Notes under the pieces: model-generated | Seen by the model: the letters and a program-made list of their open reading frames with translations, nothing else | Told to the model about the DNA's origin: nothing | Database searches by the model: none | Origin: Omphiscola glabra | Taxonomy: Eukaryota > Mollusca > Gastropoda > Lymnaeidae | Assembly: GCA_964017045.1 (NCBI GenBank) | Contig: OZ024798.1 | Location: 7,585,793-7,649,792, forward strand | Length of the DNA: 64,000 nt | Direction of reading: 5' to 3' | In this document: one piece after another, positions 22,690-34,330 of the stretch | Layout: each line of letters begins with the position of its first letter | How positions within the stretch are numbered: position 1 is the stretch's first letter | Position numbers and translations under genes: made by a program

Positions 22690-22751
22690 CGGCCGACCAC
22701 CAGGATTAAATCCACACACCGACATGGAACGCCTATTGTTGGGACTGGCAT
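22690..22751 (-). CDS. Exon 10 of IRAG/LRMP-like gene
   Basis: The acceptor is TTTTCCACAG and the donor GGCCG/GTCAGT. It is 62 bases. It completes an Asp codon begun in exon 9 and encodes ASPNNRRSMSVCGFNPGGRP. Another frame also lacks stops, but only this one fits both neighbours. Confidence 0.8.
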
Positions 22752-23144
22752 CTGTGGAAAAAATTAGTAACACAGTAAGTTTCTCATTACAACTTTATTT
22801 CAGGATCTACTATAATTGTCACATTGACAAATGGCCACATCACCTTGTAAAAATTGTGATCAATAAATTTCTTTATGTTCCACTAATCCCTTTGAAATCT
22901 ATTAAATATTTTCTTCATTTAAAAATAAAACTGATGTTAAAAAAAAAGAGTTGCCTATAGTTTTTTATGAGTTTGGTTAAAAGACAATACTATCTCAGGT
23001 CGCATGTTTAATGATAACTTTAGTCAACTAAAAGAAATCAGATTTTTACATGTAAAATCTCCAAATTTTCAATTCTAATATTAACACAATGACAATGCTG
23101 TATGAATTATAAGAGCCACATGACATGATCAATGAAAGCCTTAC
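22752..23144. other. Intron 9
   Basis: Non-coding, AT-rich, with no element recognised. Confidence 0.6.
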
Positions 23145-23188
23145 CATCTGGATTGTACCCATTCCCTGTTCTCTCACTCAACACTTTT
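23145..23188 (-). CDS. Exon 9 of IRAG/LRMP-like gene
   Basis: The acceptor is TATCCCTAG and the donor GATG/GTAAGG. The 44-base exon finishes an Arg codon, encodes KVLSERTGNGYNPD and leaves one base for exon 10. It marks the end of the first coiled coil. Exon calls this short depend on phase agreement, which holds. Confidence 0.78.
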
Positions 23189-23428
23189 CTAGGGATAAAA
23201 TTATCATATATAATGTGATCAATCAAGTGCAAGTGTAAACAGAAATAAAATGTTTGAGTATTTTTTTTGCATTATAAGTCCATACATTTACAGTGAAAGA
23301 CAAGAGAATAGATGAGTTTTGAAGCTTTAAGGTTTTAAGACAAGATGATTTAATCCAATCATCCAGAAAACAAAACCCAATAAAGAAGCTCCAAAAAGAA
23401 GCATCCACTCATGTTGACCCATAATTAC

Positions 23429-23526
23429 CTAGCCTCTAGTAGTTCGGACTCTTCTTTCTCTCTGATTCTTCTTAAGTTTTCTGTATACAACACAACAATC
23501 TCCATGGACTTACACAGTTTTCTTTC
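23429..23526 (-). CDS. Exon 8: conserved coiled-coil core
   Basis: The acceptor is TTACATCAG and the donor GCTAG/GTAATT. The 98 bases encode ERKLCKSMEIVVLYTENLRR followed by a Glu/Lys-rich stretch to LLEAR. The pattern of a hydrophobic helix then charged heptads resembles the core of the vertebrate IRAG/LRMP coiled coil. Confidence 0.85.
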
Positions 23527-23669
23527 CTGATGTAATAATATAAACATATGCATTAGTAATTAGTGATTCCAAGTAAGGTTGGCTGAGGGTGGTTACCCTT
23601 TTGGCAGGTACCCTCTCATTTTATGGAATATTTGATCACAGGCAGTGTTTTAGTTACAAATACTTGGAT

Positions 23670-23850
23670 AAGTATGTTGAGTGCCATATTTTCTGTGCAC
23701 AGAGTAATATCGTGAGTGCCTATTGTCCTTTTTTGTGTGCCCATTGTCCTATTTCGTGCACCCAGTCTCATGTTTTGTGTAACTAGCGTCCTTTTTTTGT
23801 GTGCCCATTTTTATATTTTGTGTAGCCCATCTCATGTTTTGTGCACCATG
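23670..23850. repeat. Degenerate 25-30-base repeat
   Basis: Variants of GTGTGCCCATTGTCCTATTTT and CAGTCTCATGTTTTGTG alternate about six times inside intron 7. Confidence 0.55.
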
Positions 23851-24028
23851 GGGCCTTTTTAGTAAGCTCATTGTTTGTTTTGTCGGCATTACTAGGGTTA
23901 GATAACAAAGGGGGGTTATATTCCTGGTGTGTAATAATTGATACAATATATGAAGCTATAAATTGAGGATATCAAGAACATACAGATATATGCCATTTAA
24001 ATTATAACCAACACTGATGACAATTGAC

Positions 24029-24160
24029 CTCTTGGACAGCCCCAAAGACCTCAGCTCTGCTAGACACTCGTGCTGCTGCCTGCTCTAACACATTGATGTG
24101 CTGTCTTATCTTAAGGAGAACAGCTCTGATCTGTTCTTCAGACACCAGCTCATACAGGGA
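24029..24160 (-). CDS. Exon 7: conserved coiled-coil core
   Basis: The acceptor is ATGTTTCAG and the donor AAGAG/GTCAATT. The 132 bases are phase 0 on both sides. The peptide runs from SLYELVSEEQIRAVLLKIR to RVSSRAEVFGAVQE. The motif RVSSRAE followed by GAV is one of the main reasons for the IRAG/LRMP assignment. Confidence 0.86.
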
Positions 24161-25113
24161 CTGAAACATTAAGTTAGAAATAAAATGACAGGTATTGATT
24201 TTAACTCTTTGGCCACCTCGTTTATCACCTTATATTAGCTGTGTAAAACCAATTCATATAGTCTATAGGGGAGTATCATATTTGTATACTTCAACCACTT
24301 CACGTATCCTTATACTTGCACTGTATACATATAAAATCAAAAGAGGAGTATTTTATTTGTTTTCAGCCCAAGGTCTCAGTCGAGACAAAAATAGCCATGA
24401 ATTTTAGATTTGCTTTTTATTTAGTCCAATAATCTTTCACTTTCAGAATAACTAAGCCTGAATTTCTCAACCACCACTCTCCACACGAAAAAAAGTGGAA
24501 AAAACCCAACAAAGCATTCAAACCTTTAGTGAAAGTAAAAGTGACTTGACAATATGCTTGCAAAAGTTAACATCACTAAAGACTTGAAGAACTCCAGGAA
24601 GTGATGTCATGCAAGGAAGGTTGAGGAGAAATGAAAAAGACATGCAAAACAGAAAGAGCGAAAAAAGGAGGAGGGTCATTCCTCAGATGAAATGTCCTTT
24701 CCTATCTCAAACAAACTATATTTTTAAAAAGTTGGAATAAAAAAAACCTGATGGCACCAATAGAATGTGTAATATTTAGTTATGGTTATAATCTATTTTA
24801 CTTAAAGGTAAGTCTATACAAAGTGTTTATAAAACACAAAGATACAGCTAGAGGTTCACAATGACAAATATGGTTAAACCTGGAAATAACAAATCTTGAA
24901 ATAGTGCTGTCCCTGGCCTATGCGGTAACTCACCCTGGAACTGAACAATGTTTTAACATTGTCTGAACCTAAAAATAGCACCATCCCTGCACATAGCAAC
25001 CCTTTTGCATTTGGTCTCAAGGGTTTGGATTATTTCTAGACATAACAGTACCTAGACAATTCCCCACCATTCACTCCTCTAATGACGAGCCCAGAGCTCA
25101 GATGTCCAGTTAC
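24161..25113. other. Intron 6
   Basis: No element or RNA gene was recognised. Confidence 0.55.
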
Positions 25114-25254
25114 CTCCACAGCGTCCCTGAGCCCCTTGATCTCCATGTCCACATTCTGTTCAGCCAGATCTCGCTGCCTCTCCTGTACACTAACTCTCTG
25201 ATCAAGAGTCAACTTGTCAGATTTAAATGCTAATGATAAGTTGACAAACTTGCT
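25114..25254 (-). CDS. Exon 6: MRVI1-type N-terminal core
   Basis: The acceptor is TTTCTTCCAG and the donor GTGGAG/GTAACT. The 141 bases, phase 0, encode a peptide from SKFVNLSLAFKSDKLTLDQR through VQERQRDLAEQN. The pattern LSLAFK-D--TL--R, then ER-RDLAE, is characteristic of IRAG/LRMP proteins as I remember them. Confidence 0.87.
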
Positions 25255-25937
25255 CTGGAAGAAATTCAAACTAGTGTTAATCAGTTCTTAGTGGTCATTG
25301 AAGCATCAAAATAATTTGTATTAATTTTACACATTGGCCATCAGAAATTTATTTTAATTTAAATGTCTGTCAAATTCATACAAGCTTCTTGTGTTTTTTA
25401 ATCACTCTAATTTTTTTTCAATGCAAATGATATTATAAAGAATAAGTGGGTCCAAATAGTGGCTTAGTGCCACTCATCAAAAAGAGGGATTAAATTATAA
25501 ATTTTAATCAATGCCCATTCCACTTTGGAACATCTAATCTTTTTAAATTTAATTGCTCTGTTCTATAGTTTTTGATTGCATTAGATATATATTTATATTG
25601 TAATGGAGAAAAGGTAAAATACCATAATTTGGACCAATCTATTTTAATTATAATACTATAATTTGGACCAATTACAGCAGGAGGTCCATGAAAATATGTT
25701 AGTGGGGAAGTGACTTTACTTTCCTATGTAAATGTAATATAAGCATTTAAAAAATGTATTCTGAGAAGTGGTATGTGGCCTGCATCTGCCTTTCTAAGGG
25801 GTCCAACGTTTAAGGACAAAAAAAAAATATGAACTCCTGAGTTACACTTGATATAATTCTACAGTTTAAACTTGTGGAGTTTAGGTGGACAATACAAGAA
25901 TAATAAATGTGTACCAACATATTCCTGTCAATCTTAC
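25255..25937. other. Intron 5
   Basis: AT-rich non-coding intron with no element recognised. Confidence 0.6.
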
Positions 25938-25968
25938 CTCTATTTCTTTCTCAGAAAGTTGATCCAAG
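25938..25968 (-). CDS. Exon 5: 31-base micro-exon
   Basis: The acceptor is TTATTTCAG and the donor ATAGAG/GTAAGA. One base completes the Ser codon from exon 4, and then LDQLSEKEIE leads straight into exon 6. Length and phase fit exactly between the neighbours (293 + 31 is divisible by three). Confidence 0.8.
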
Positions 25969-26048
25969 CTGAAATAATGTAAACAAGGTAAAACTTTAAC
26001 ATATACATAGCTAAAGAAGAACTATAAATAAAAATATATGGTTTAGAT

Positions 26049-26205
26049 CAGTGGTTCTCAACATTCCTATGGCCGCGACCCTTTAATATAGTTCATAGTG
26101 TTGTGGCGACTCCCAGCCATAAAATTATTTTCGGTTATATTTCATAACTATAGAGCATATGTGTTTTCAGTTGGTCTTTGGCGACCCACAGATTGAGAAC
26201 CGCTG
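26049..26205. mobile_element. SPIN-like non-autonomous hAT element, copy 3
   Basis: It begins CAGTGGTTCTCAAC and ends GATTGAGAACCGCTG, 157 bases in all. It has a perfect 8-base duplication GTTTAGAT (26041-26048 and 26206-26213). It is shorter than the other copies, lacking part of the right-hand palindrome. Confidence 0.86.
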
Positions 26206-26511
26206 GTTTAGATGATATGCAAGCTATTGTCGAGTCTTAGATACTACCATTACCATTGAAATTGAAATAGTTTAGAACTGCAACAAAAAACAATTATAAA
26301 TTGCATGAAAAAATTTCATGTTCTGCTCACACTGGTAGCTCTAGCGCTCATACTAGTAGCTCTAACTCTAACGTTTCCTGATGTATTATAGTATAATTTG
26401 GGCTGTAACATTTATTTGGACAACCTCGACTTCAGTATTCCTGTTTAGAGCTCTGTTTGTCCTCTAACGGGTATTTTGCCAAGGTTTACTCCCGTAGCCT
26501 TTAACGTACAC

Positions 26512-27535
26512 CAGACCTGTTTAACCTCGACCTCCTAAAAATCGTACAATATCGTCTCAAAATCGTACAATACAGTATCTTAGTAATAAATAAATAAACA
26601 TACAGTATCTGTACTGTAATGGGTGAAAGTAGGCTGGCCAAATTTCAGAAATAATATTTCATGACGGGCCAAACTCTAGGATACGTATTGACATGAGTAC
26701 AAAGAATGATTGTATTTCTTGCTGTAAATCAAACACACTTTTCCACATTTTGGCACGGATCAGCCATCTTATTTCTGCATAAAATGTAACGTCATTATAA
26801 TCTGAGTCCAAAGACTTTAGAAATTCTCGTAACTGATGGTGATTCAACCCGTTCGACTTAATGAAGATCACTATTTTGAAGACCACTTTCATGACATGCT
26901 CCATTTTAAGGGACTTCGAACATAAATTCTCCTGATCAATTAAAATTTAGCATTGAGATATTACCTACTTTGGAGGTCTCATTTTCAATCAATTTTACTA
27001 AGACTAAACCTTTCCTAACCATGGCTGGAGCACCATCCGTTGTTAAGCCAAATAAGTTGTAACGAAAAGCAATTCAATGGCGATGATTGACTAAAATTGT
27101 CACTAAGGTGACTACGCTAATATAACCTGCAATGTCTGGCGAGTTCGTTCATTATGAAAACACAATGCAATATGACCATCACCACTTTCATTATGAAAAT
27201 GTGGCGGTGTTAATTTTATATGCTTAAAAATTTAGCCCCTTTACACAAAATCTCCTAAATTAACACCACTCAATTCCCCTCTCAGGGCAGATGTAACATA
27301 TTCATTGATGAACTCCAACCAATCGTATTTTTCGATCCATTAACAGCTGGATGTAGAATGCAAATGCAAGTTAAAAATACCAACCGAATCAGAAAAACTA
27401 CCGGAATGTATATATTTTGAACACGGCTTACACGGTCTCTTAAAATCGTAGCTCTGGGAGGTCTTGGCGTACACTCGTATAAGACATCTCAAAATCATAC
27501 ATTGCAAGCCAAAATCGTAAGAGTAAACATGTCTG
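26512..27535 (-). mobile_element. hAT element with CAGACCTGTTTA termini and transposase remains
   Basis: The termini read CAGACCTGTTTAACC and AGTAAACATGTCTG. The flanks ACGTACAC and ACGTTTAC agree at 6 of 8 bases, a decayed duplication. Minus-strand frames inside encode hAT transposase pieces. A segment near 27020-27055 reads TTDGAPAMV. Another at 26659-26880 carries LNHHQLREFL, then a D-D-VTFYAEIRWL-type block. Stops and frameshifts separate them. Confidence 0.78.
26659..27060 (-). pseudogene. hAT transposase remnant (ZBED5/GTF2IRD2-like type)
   Basis: The catalytic-core motif TTDGAPAMV is followed, after a stop, by a frame starting MEHVMKVVFKIVIFIKSNGL and containing AEIRWLIR. This order matches hAT transposases related to GTF2IRD2/ZBED5 proteins. 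No BED finger or dimerisation domain is visible. Confidence 0.72.
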
Positions 27536-30500
27536 ACGTTTACCAGCTACTCAGTAAGAGAAGCCGTTTATTTATTCCACTTGAAGGGAGGACCGGTGCG
27601 GACATTTAGCGTGGCCGGGTCAGCCATGAAGCTTAACCTGTATCGTACCGCTCTGCCCTACCCCCCCCCTCCCCCCACACGTCCCGGACACTCAGCACCT
27701 GTGCTAGAGTGCTATTAGTTGTAGCGATGTAGTGAACACCTTTTTAGCGCACTCATTTTTAGTATTTATTTCGTTAATAAAGTTCAACTGACCTTTTTTT
27801 TAAATGTAGCTACCAAACCATGCGAACCTTAATGTCAATAGTTAATCTCTGGTCAAGCGAGAGTTCCAAGGACAAGCCCTTTAGTTGTGGGTGCTTTGCG
27901 AGCTTTCAAAAATATAAGTAGTAGTTAGCTTAGCTAATCACTAGAAGGTCTTAAAAGGGGAAGCTTTGAGTAATCGTATGAACAGTTCTTTCTCCAATAA
28001 AAACAAATAAACAGAGTCATCATTTGTGCATGGTAGTTCAAAGCTCAGAGAAGATATTTAAGAAAGTGTATCCTCTCCAACGATAGCAAGGCGCCTTGTA
28101 AAATGGCGACATGATCGAAAAAACTAACTTCAAATATCGTTACTTGAGATGGACGGGCCACTGTTTCAAATGTTGGACAACAGATGAATGTGTTATCAAG
28201 TGGGGCAAACGTGAGGTAGAGAGTATTTGACTAATTTGAGGTCATCTAAGATGTTTCAGGTGAGGTTGGGAAACTTGGAGTTTGTTTTTATGGGATAGAG
28301 TTAAACTGTTAGCGAAAGGCATATGGATTTTTAATTTAAACTTAGACATTTCAGTTGGCTTCAACTGGGATGATGATAAACAACATTTCATTGGCCACCA
28401 CAGATATTCCAGGAATGTAGCATACCCACCGCGTCCTGCATTGCGACACACAACACTCAGACTAACCTATTACGTCGAATACTCCTGTTCAGGCGGTGAG
28501 CAAATTTCTTGACATTCTCCATTGCATGTGAAATAAACCACTAAGCACAGAACACACATTGTTCTACAATAAACACAGCATTTGTTATGTCCAAAATTGG
28601 CCGAAGTGGATAGTCACTGGGTTTGTCTAGTTAGCCGATCAGATAAGGTCTGAAAAGTATCACTACTACTAACGTTTTTGTAAATACAATTCATTTTAAA
28701 GTTTTCATTCCTTAATGTTTAGTAACCTATCCTAACACATGTGTGAACGTGTTGGTTTAGAAAATACATTTTAGTGACATTTCATGAACTTGTTCGCCCC
28801 TTAAAAAAAAGAAAACATTTTAGTTTTACCCAACCATTCCTTATGTTGTCTCGGTTGTTTTGCACATTCCTTTTTAACATGCTTATCATAGAGCAGTTGT
28901 TGGATCACAGAAAGGTAGTTAAGCTATTAGCCCATGAATCTCTGCGTCCATCAAAGTTTCACTTGAGTTGAAAAGTTCACAACTTTCAATAGAAGTTTTA
29001 AGAAGCTTACATTGACATTCTATTTTAGCAGTGGTTTCAGAAAACTATTATGGGAATGTTCACGTCAAAGCATCGGACACTATGTTCCCGCCAATCTATA
29101 GCAATTCTTTATCAAGTGTTGCTTATGTGAAAGTTTGAGAACCATTTGTGATACACAAGGGAGCCAGCTGTAGGGTTCTCATAACAATTGACCCTAGTCC
29201 AAGTGTAGTAAAACATCATTAAATAAGAAAATAGAGAGATCATTTAGATACTAAGACTGAAGACAAATTGAAAGCAATGAGTTATAATAAAGTAACTTAG
29301 AATGAAAACCTTAGAATGTAGTAGAGACTTAGAATGTAGTGACTTAGGGCGAGGGTCGTCAAACGTTTGGTAATATTTTGACGAAGTAGGATTTCTACTT
29401 CACTGACAGTGCCAACGACATTACAAGTCTTTCTCTATGAGACGCATTTTTTAGTCATTTATTAGTAATATTTTTTTATCTTCCACATGCCATTGAAAAT
29501 CGCTCTGCGTTGCACATCTGGCCGACAACAGACTTTAGATAAAGCGAATAAGAATTAAGTGACTTGGAATGTATTGACTCAAAATGTAGTAGAAGCTTAG
29601 ATTGTGATGACTTACGATATATAGAATGAATAATATGGAATTGACTTTGAATATCGTGACATAAAAAGTGTAAGTGTGGTGTTTTGCAAAAACTTAGATT
29701 TTCCTATAGCGTAAAAAAATGAAGAAAAAGTATGTCACTAATTCTTCATGATAATGATGGATTTAGTAGAGAAAGGTGTTTGACTCAGTTACCACATCAT
29801 AGCCCTAATGAGTGCTTATTCTGGTTAACATTTGGTGGTTATGAAGATCGTTGTCAATTATTTATAACTCCGTTGTTTATATAACTCCAAAGAAATCGTC
29901 TCAACAAACGCAAGAGGGTGAGCGGTTTCAGCACCCCCCCCCCCCCCCCAAAAAATTGAAATCTTCAGTGCAGTATCCATGCCTAAGAGACGGACATTTG
30001 AAATTTCAATTTAAAAACAACTTTTTAAAACTTCACAGTTAATAGAGAAATCATGTGGGAAGTTTATTTCTTCTCCATTCCTCGGTGTCATTTAAATGTT
30101 ACGCACCTTGGAGAACTACGTGTGAAATCTGTCAGAAGAATATAATTATTTTTTTTAAATATGTATTTTTTTAATCTAAGGACTAACATTGATGTCCAAT
30201 TGATGTAACACCACCCATTTAATAAAATAAATCACGAGCTAGGACACATGAATTGCACAATCATTTTGGTTTATTTCCGCTCAATGTTGGTGATTTATTA
30301 CGTGACGAGCGGAATGCTCTAGCAGTGACAACACCGACAAAAGCAATAGGACCATAACCTGGGAATTTATCACAGGTTCAGCTAAATTGTGTTTTCTGAT
30401 CAATATAAAGTCGGAACGAATTACACATTTCATAGTAATTAAGACAATCTAAAAAATATGTCACTGAGAAACAAAACACCGTACATTAAAAACTAAACAA

Positions 30501-30849
30501 ACTTTAATTTTTTTATCACTAGCAGTGACTTGGTTTGATTTTAACTAAATACACCAGGGGTATGATTCGAAAACAGACAAAAGATGTACAACCAAGCCAA
30601 TGTTCAGAATCTTTGGCCATATTAAAAAAAACACAACACATTGTGGTCCTCAAAATGATACTAAAAATGTCAAGACTCTAGACTTTGAGGCTTTAGCCAA
30701 ATGATGAGACCTTGCCAAACAGCTGCCGTCTGCTGGAATTGTTAGTAACTAAAGAAAAAGAAAATTTGGTGTAAAGTGACTCCCAGGATAACCATAGAAC
30801 AGCACCTGATAGCGCTTGGGCTGAAGTTAGACATGCTAATGTAACTCAC
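27536..30849. other. Intron 4, no gene recognised
   Basis: Contains C runs near 27662 and 29936. A TTAGAATGTAGT motif recurs several times at 29300-29600. Weak frames at 28240-28450 faintly recall hAT transposase. Nothing firm can be assigned. Confidence 0.4.
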
Positions 30850-31142
30850 CTGGCTCCATTACCCCTGTTGTCATCACCATCCGAACTCTTGACAGATAAT
30901 CCCAATTTACTTAGGAGAGCTGCAGATATAGCGGGCGCGGCAGGCTCATCAGTTGGGGCCAGGGAGACGGAAATCTGGGGCATGGCTAAGGGACCGGGAG
31001 CGGCCAACAAATTTTCAACTTCGTGAGAAGGGAGGGGACGATGACCAGAGTTGGCAGTCTCTAGCTCAGAGTGTTCCGACAGCTCTGGGAGCTTCATACT
31101 CTTGGACATCAGTTGCTCTCGTTTCTTGCTGGCCAAGTGAGA
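30850..31142 (-). CDS. Exon 4: polar N-terminal region
   Basis: The acceptor is TTTCCTCCCCAG and the donor GCCAG/GTGAGT. The 293 bases are phase 0 in and phase 2 out. The peptide opens SHLASKKREQLMSKSMKLPE, continues Pro/Ala-rich (APGPLAMPQISVSLAPTDEP) and ends in a Ser/Asp stretch. It looks disordered and weakly conserved. Confidence 0.84.
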
Positions 31143-31951
31143 CTGGGGAGGAAAAAAATGTTCCATTAAACATTCGACTTTAACTTAATTCCATAAAAAA
31201 AGCTTATAAATGGATGCTAACAAAATCGTTTTGCAGCTACATACAGTTGGTGTATGTTTCATTTTCATGCGAAAAATTACAGAAGTTTCAACAATTTTAA
31301 TGTACACAATTTTTTTTAGTATTTTCTATTTCCAATTGTATTTACGCTTAGCAAAATGAGGGATAAACCTTTAAGGATTTCATCTATGCCTCATGTTACT
31401 GCTGAGTAGCAAAACTGAATAGCACTGCCCCAAATCTAGGCCCGTCTTACACAAGTAACATTTAGATAATAACCTCCTGAACTGACCCTGCACTGGACAA
31501 GTGAATTTCATTTGATGCAAGTCTACAATGAAGCAATACTGAATAGGTTTGGGGAATAATGAACATTGCATTAAGGAAGAGAATGTATTAAGTGTATCAG
31601 CGTAGTGATTTTGGTGCATAAAGTTGACGCTATTATCGAAAGTTTGGTAAACCAAGTACAGTTTAACAAGGTAGTTGTGTTTATAAAGTAAAGAGATCAG
31701 TGTGTACATAGTTTGGTGCATGCGATGCGATGCGGTGTTTAAAGTAGAACATAATTAGGGTACTTCAATATCGATATCAACCATGCACCCTCTTTGAGTT
31801 TAAAAAAAAGAAAATACCACGTGATGGATTTGACCTACTCAGTTGACACCCCCCACCCCCCAAAAAAAACCCACCTCTGGTTCTGGTTCGGTACGTTGCT
31901 GCATCCATATACTGGCATATGTGCAACGGTTGGGGAAGCGATGTTGCCAAT
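31143..31951. other. Intron 3, right end, and LINE 3' flank
   Basis: No exon was seen. The final ~80 bases probably belong to the 3' UTR of the minus-strand LINE, ending in C-rich and A-rich low-complexity sequence near 31850-31870. Confidence 0.45.
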
Positions 31952-34330
31952 CTAACGGCTCCTAGCAGATGCCAGGGCGGCCTTGAAGCTTTCGATCGTT
32001 GTCGAGTTCACGGCGGTATTGTCCAGGTTGTTCCAAGCAATTATGGTGCGTGGAAAGAATGACTGCTTATGTTGCACTGTGTTACTCCGAGGCACAGTGA
32101 AGCATTTGTTATTGTTTCGGGTGTAATTTCTCATGGGGTTGTCAGATGTTAAGTCAGTGTTAAGTGACTGTTTGGCTCTAATTAATCGGCCTGGCTTCTG
32201 TGGGGTGAGATAATTGTTAGCTGGGATGGCCGGAATTAGCCCCATGGCCATTTTATATAAGAATGTTAGGCGGATCTTTTCTCGTCTGTCCTTGAGAGTG
32301 GGGATGTCAAATCTGTTTAAAAGGCCAGTGACGTAGCCAGGAGTGGTGATTTTATAGTCACGTGCTATGAAGCGCATTGCGTTACGTTGGATTCGCTCCA
32401 ATTTGTCCACGTCTTGCTTGAGGTATGGGTCCCAGATGATTGCACCATATTCTAGTATCGGACGAACGAGTGCAAGATAGGCATTTCGTTTGCAGGATGT
32501 TGGGCAGTGGCGCAGATTTCTTCTAATAAAACTTAGTGTGGAGTTGGCTTTTTTTGAAATTTTGTTTACATGGGGTGACCATTTTAGGTTATTTGAGAAG
32601 AGAATTCCAAGGTATGGATTGTTTGTTACTTGTTGAAGGATTGTCCTATTTAGGGTGTACATATAGCTTGATGGGTTTTTTTTTGAGATGCTCATTATGT
32701 AGCATTTGGTTTCATTAAATTTCATGCCCCATTTGTCTGCCCAATTCATAAGGCACTCCAAATCTGCTTGAAGTTGGTTGTGGTCATCGTAGTCGATTAT
32801 CTCTCTGTAGACAAGACAGTCATCTGCAAACAGCCTCACTTGAGATTTTACAGTATCAGGGAGGTCGTTTATGTGACAGAGGAAGAGAAGGGGGCCCAGT
32901 ACTGTGCCTTGAGGAACTCCTGAGTCTACGGTGGCTTTGCCTGATCGGACGCCATCTACCACTACTTGCATGGTCCGTTTTTTTAGAAATGTTGAGAGCC
33001 AGGAGTGAAGGTTGCCGGTAATGCCGTAGTGGTGGAGTTTGTGTAGAAGAAGGCTGTGTGGAACAGTGTCGAAGGCCTTGGAGAAGTCGAGAATTGCCAT
33101 GTCGATCTGGTTACCTTTGTCATAGGTGGCAAGGAGGTCATTGGTGGTGATGATTAATTGAGTTTCTGTGGAGTATCCAGAGCGGAAACCGTGGTTTAGA
33201 GTGGTCAAAATGTTGTAGTGTTCAAGGTGGTTCATGATGTGACGACAGATGATGTGTTCCAGAATTTTGCATGGAACCGAGGTCAGGGATATTGGGCGGT
33301 AGTTTGCTGGGTTTTGACGGTCACCTTTCTTGTAGGCACTAGTGATATTTGCATCAAGCCAGTCCAGTGGGAGTTTGCCGGAGTCAAGTGACTTTTGGAA
33401 AATGCGGGTGATGGTTGGGGCGATGTTGTCAGCCAGGGTCTTTAGGACAATGTTTGGGATACAGTCAGGTCCGGGTGCTTTATTGGGCTTGAGGTTTTTG
33501 AGAAGTTTGGCTACTCCTTGTTCAGTTATGTTGAGGGGGTCAATTGTACCAGGTGAAGGTTTTAGGGATGGTAGTACTGTTGTGGTAATTTTGGTGAAGA
33601 CAGATTGAAACTGCCGTAGGAGAATTTCAGCTTTGCATTGGCTATCGCTTACAAGTTGCCCGTATTCTAGTAGAGGGGCTACGCCAATGTTGTCTTGCTT
33701 CTTGGATTTTATGTAGCGCCAGAATGGTTTTGTGTTGTTGTTTTCAAGGCCTTCTTGAATGACTCCATTTATGTGCTGCCACTCGCCTCTTCTTAGTTTC
33801 CTACGACAGTGTTTCTGGAACTGGCGGTATAGGGTCCAGTTGTTGGTAGTTTGGGCTTTCTTCAATAGTCTTTTCTTTCTTTTCAGCAGCTTCTTGAGCC
33901 GTGTGTTCAGCCATGGTAGATTAAATGGATTTTTTAATGTGGCTGATGGGACATTTTGATCTAAGCTTTTGAATAAGGCATATTTGAAGGTCGACCATAG
34001 TGTTTCTACATCCTCTTCCTCGTTGTATTTTTTCAGGATGGCCTGTTCAGTGGCGGCGAGATCAAGCTTGATCTTGTCCCAGTTTGCTTTACCGAACTTG
34101 TAAGATTTCCTGGGTTTCTGGCGCGTTATTTGAGCTTTGGAGTAGAAGTCAACCACCACTGCGTCATGGTCAGATATGACTGGGACACATGTGGATTGTT
34201 TAACAAGGGTGGGGTTGGACGTGAAGATTAGATCTAGGATGCTTTTTTGACGTGTTGGTGTCTTCTGCACTTGTGTGAGTAGTGAGGATGAGGTCAAGTC
34301 GATCAGTGATTGCTGAATGGTATTGTCTTT
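31952..34330 (-). CDS. CR1/Jockey-group non-LTR retrotransposon ORF2, 5' truncated
   Basis: An uninterrupted frame of about 790 codons, with no convincing start codon, enters in the endonuclease domain. Its last block, SDHDAVVVDF, is the C-terminal part of an APE-type endonuclease. The reverse transcriptase follows with NKAPGPDCIPN, then ANYRPISLTSVPCKILE. Palm motif A is AILDFSKAFDTVPH, then GVPQGTVLGPLLF, and the catalytic motif is LFADD (about residue 490). The C-terminal part ends before TAG at 31952. The long open frame implies a young copy. The clade is uncertain among CR1, Jockey and relatives. Confidence 0.88.
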   Translation of the reverse strand, partial: KDNTIQQSLIDLTSSSLLTQVQKTPTRQKSILDLIFTSNPTLVKQSTCVPVISDHDAVVVDFYSKAQITRQKPRKSYKFGKANWDKIKLDLAATEQAILKKYNEEEDVETLWSTFKYALFKSLDQNVPSATLKNPFNLPWLNTRLKKLLKRKKRLLKKAQTTNNWTLYRQFQKHCRRKLRRGEWQHINGVIQEGLENNNTKPFWRYIKSKKQDNIGVAPLLEYGQLVSDSQCKAEILLRQFQSVFTKITTTVLPSLKPSPGTIDPLNITEQGVAKLLKNLKPNKAPGPDCIPNIVLKTLADNIAPTITRIFQKSLDSGKLPLDWLDANITSAYKKGDRQNPANYRPISLTSVPCKILEHIICRHIMNHLEHYNILTTLNHGFRSGYSTETQLIITTNDLLATYDKGNQIDMAILDFSKAFDTVPHSLLLHKLHHYGITGNLHSWLSTFLKKRTMQVVVDGVRSGKATVDSGVPQGTVLGPLLFLCHINDLPDTVKSQVRLFADDCLVYREIIDYDDHNQLQADLECLMNWADKWGMKFNETKCYIMSISKKNPSSYMYTLNRTILQQVTNNPYLGILFSNNLKWSPHVNKISKKANSTLSFIRRNLRHCPTSCKRNAYLALVRPILEYGAIIWDPYLKQDVDKLERIQRNAMRFIARDYKITTPGYVTGLLNRFDIPTLKDRREKIRLTFLYKMAMGLIPAIPANNYLTPQKPGRLIRAKQSLNTDLTSDNPMRNYTRNNNKCFTVPRSNTVQHKQSFFPRTIIAWNNLDNTAVNSTTIESFKAALASARSR

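Noticed and set aside
28242..28451. Minus-strand frame faintly like the C-terminal part of GTF2IRD2-type hAT transposases
   Set aside because: Only a few spaced residues agree, stops interrupt it, and no terminal repeats or duplication were found nearby.
31380..31721. 113-codon minus-strand ORF
   Set aside because: The composition is that of AT-rich intron sequence, with no motif and no conservation argument.
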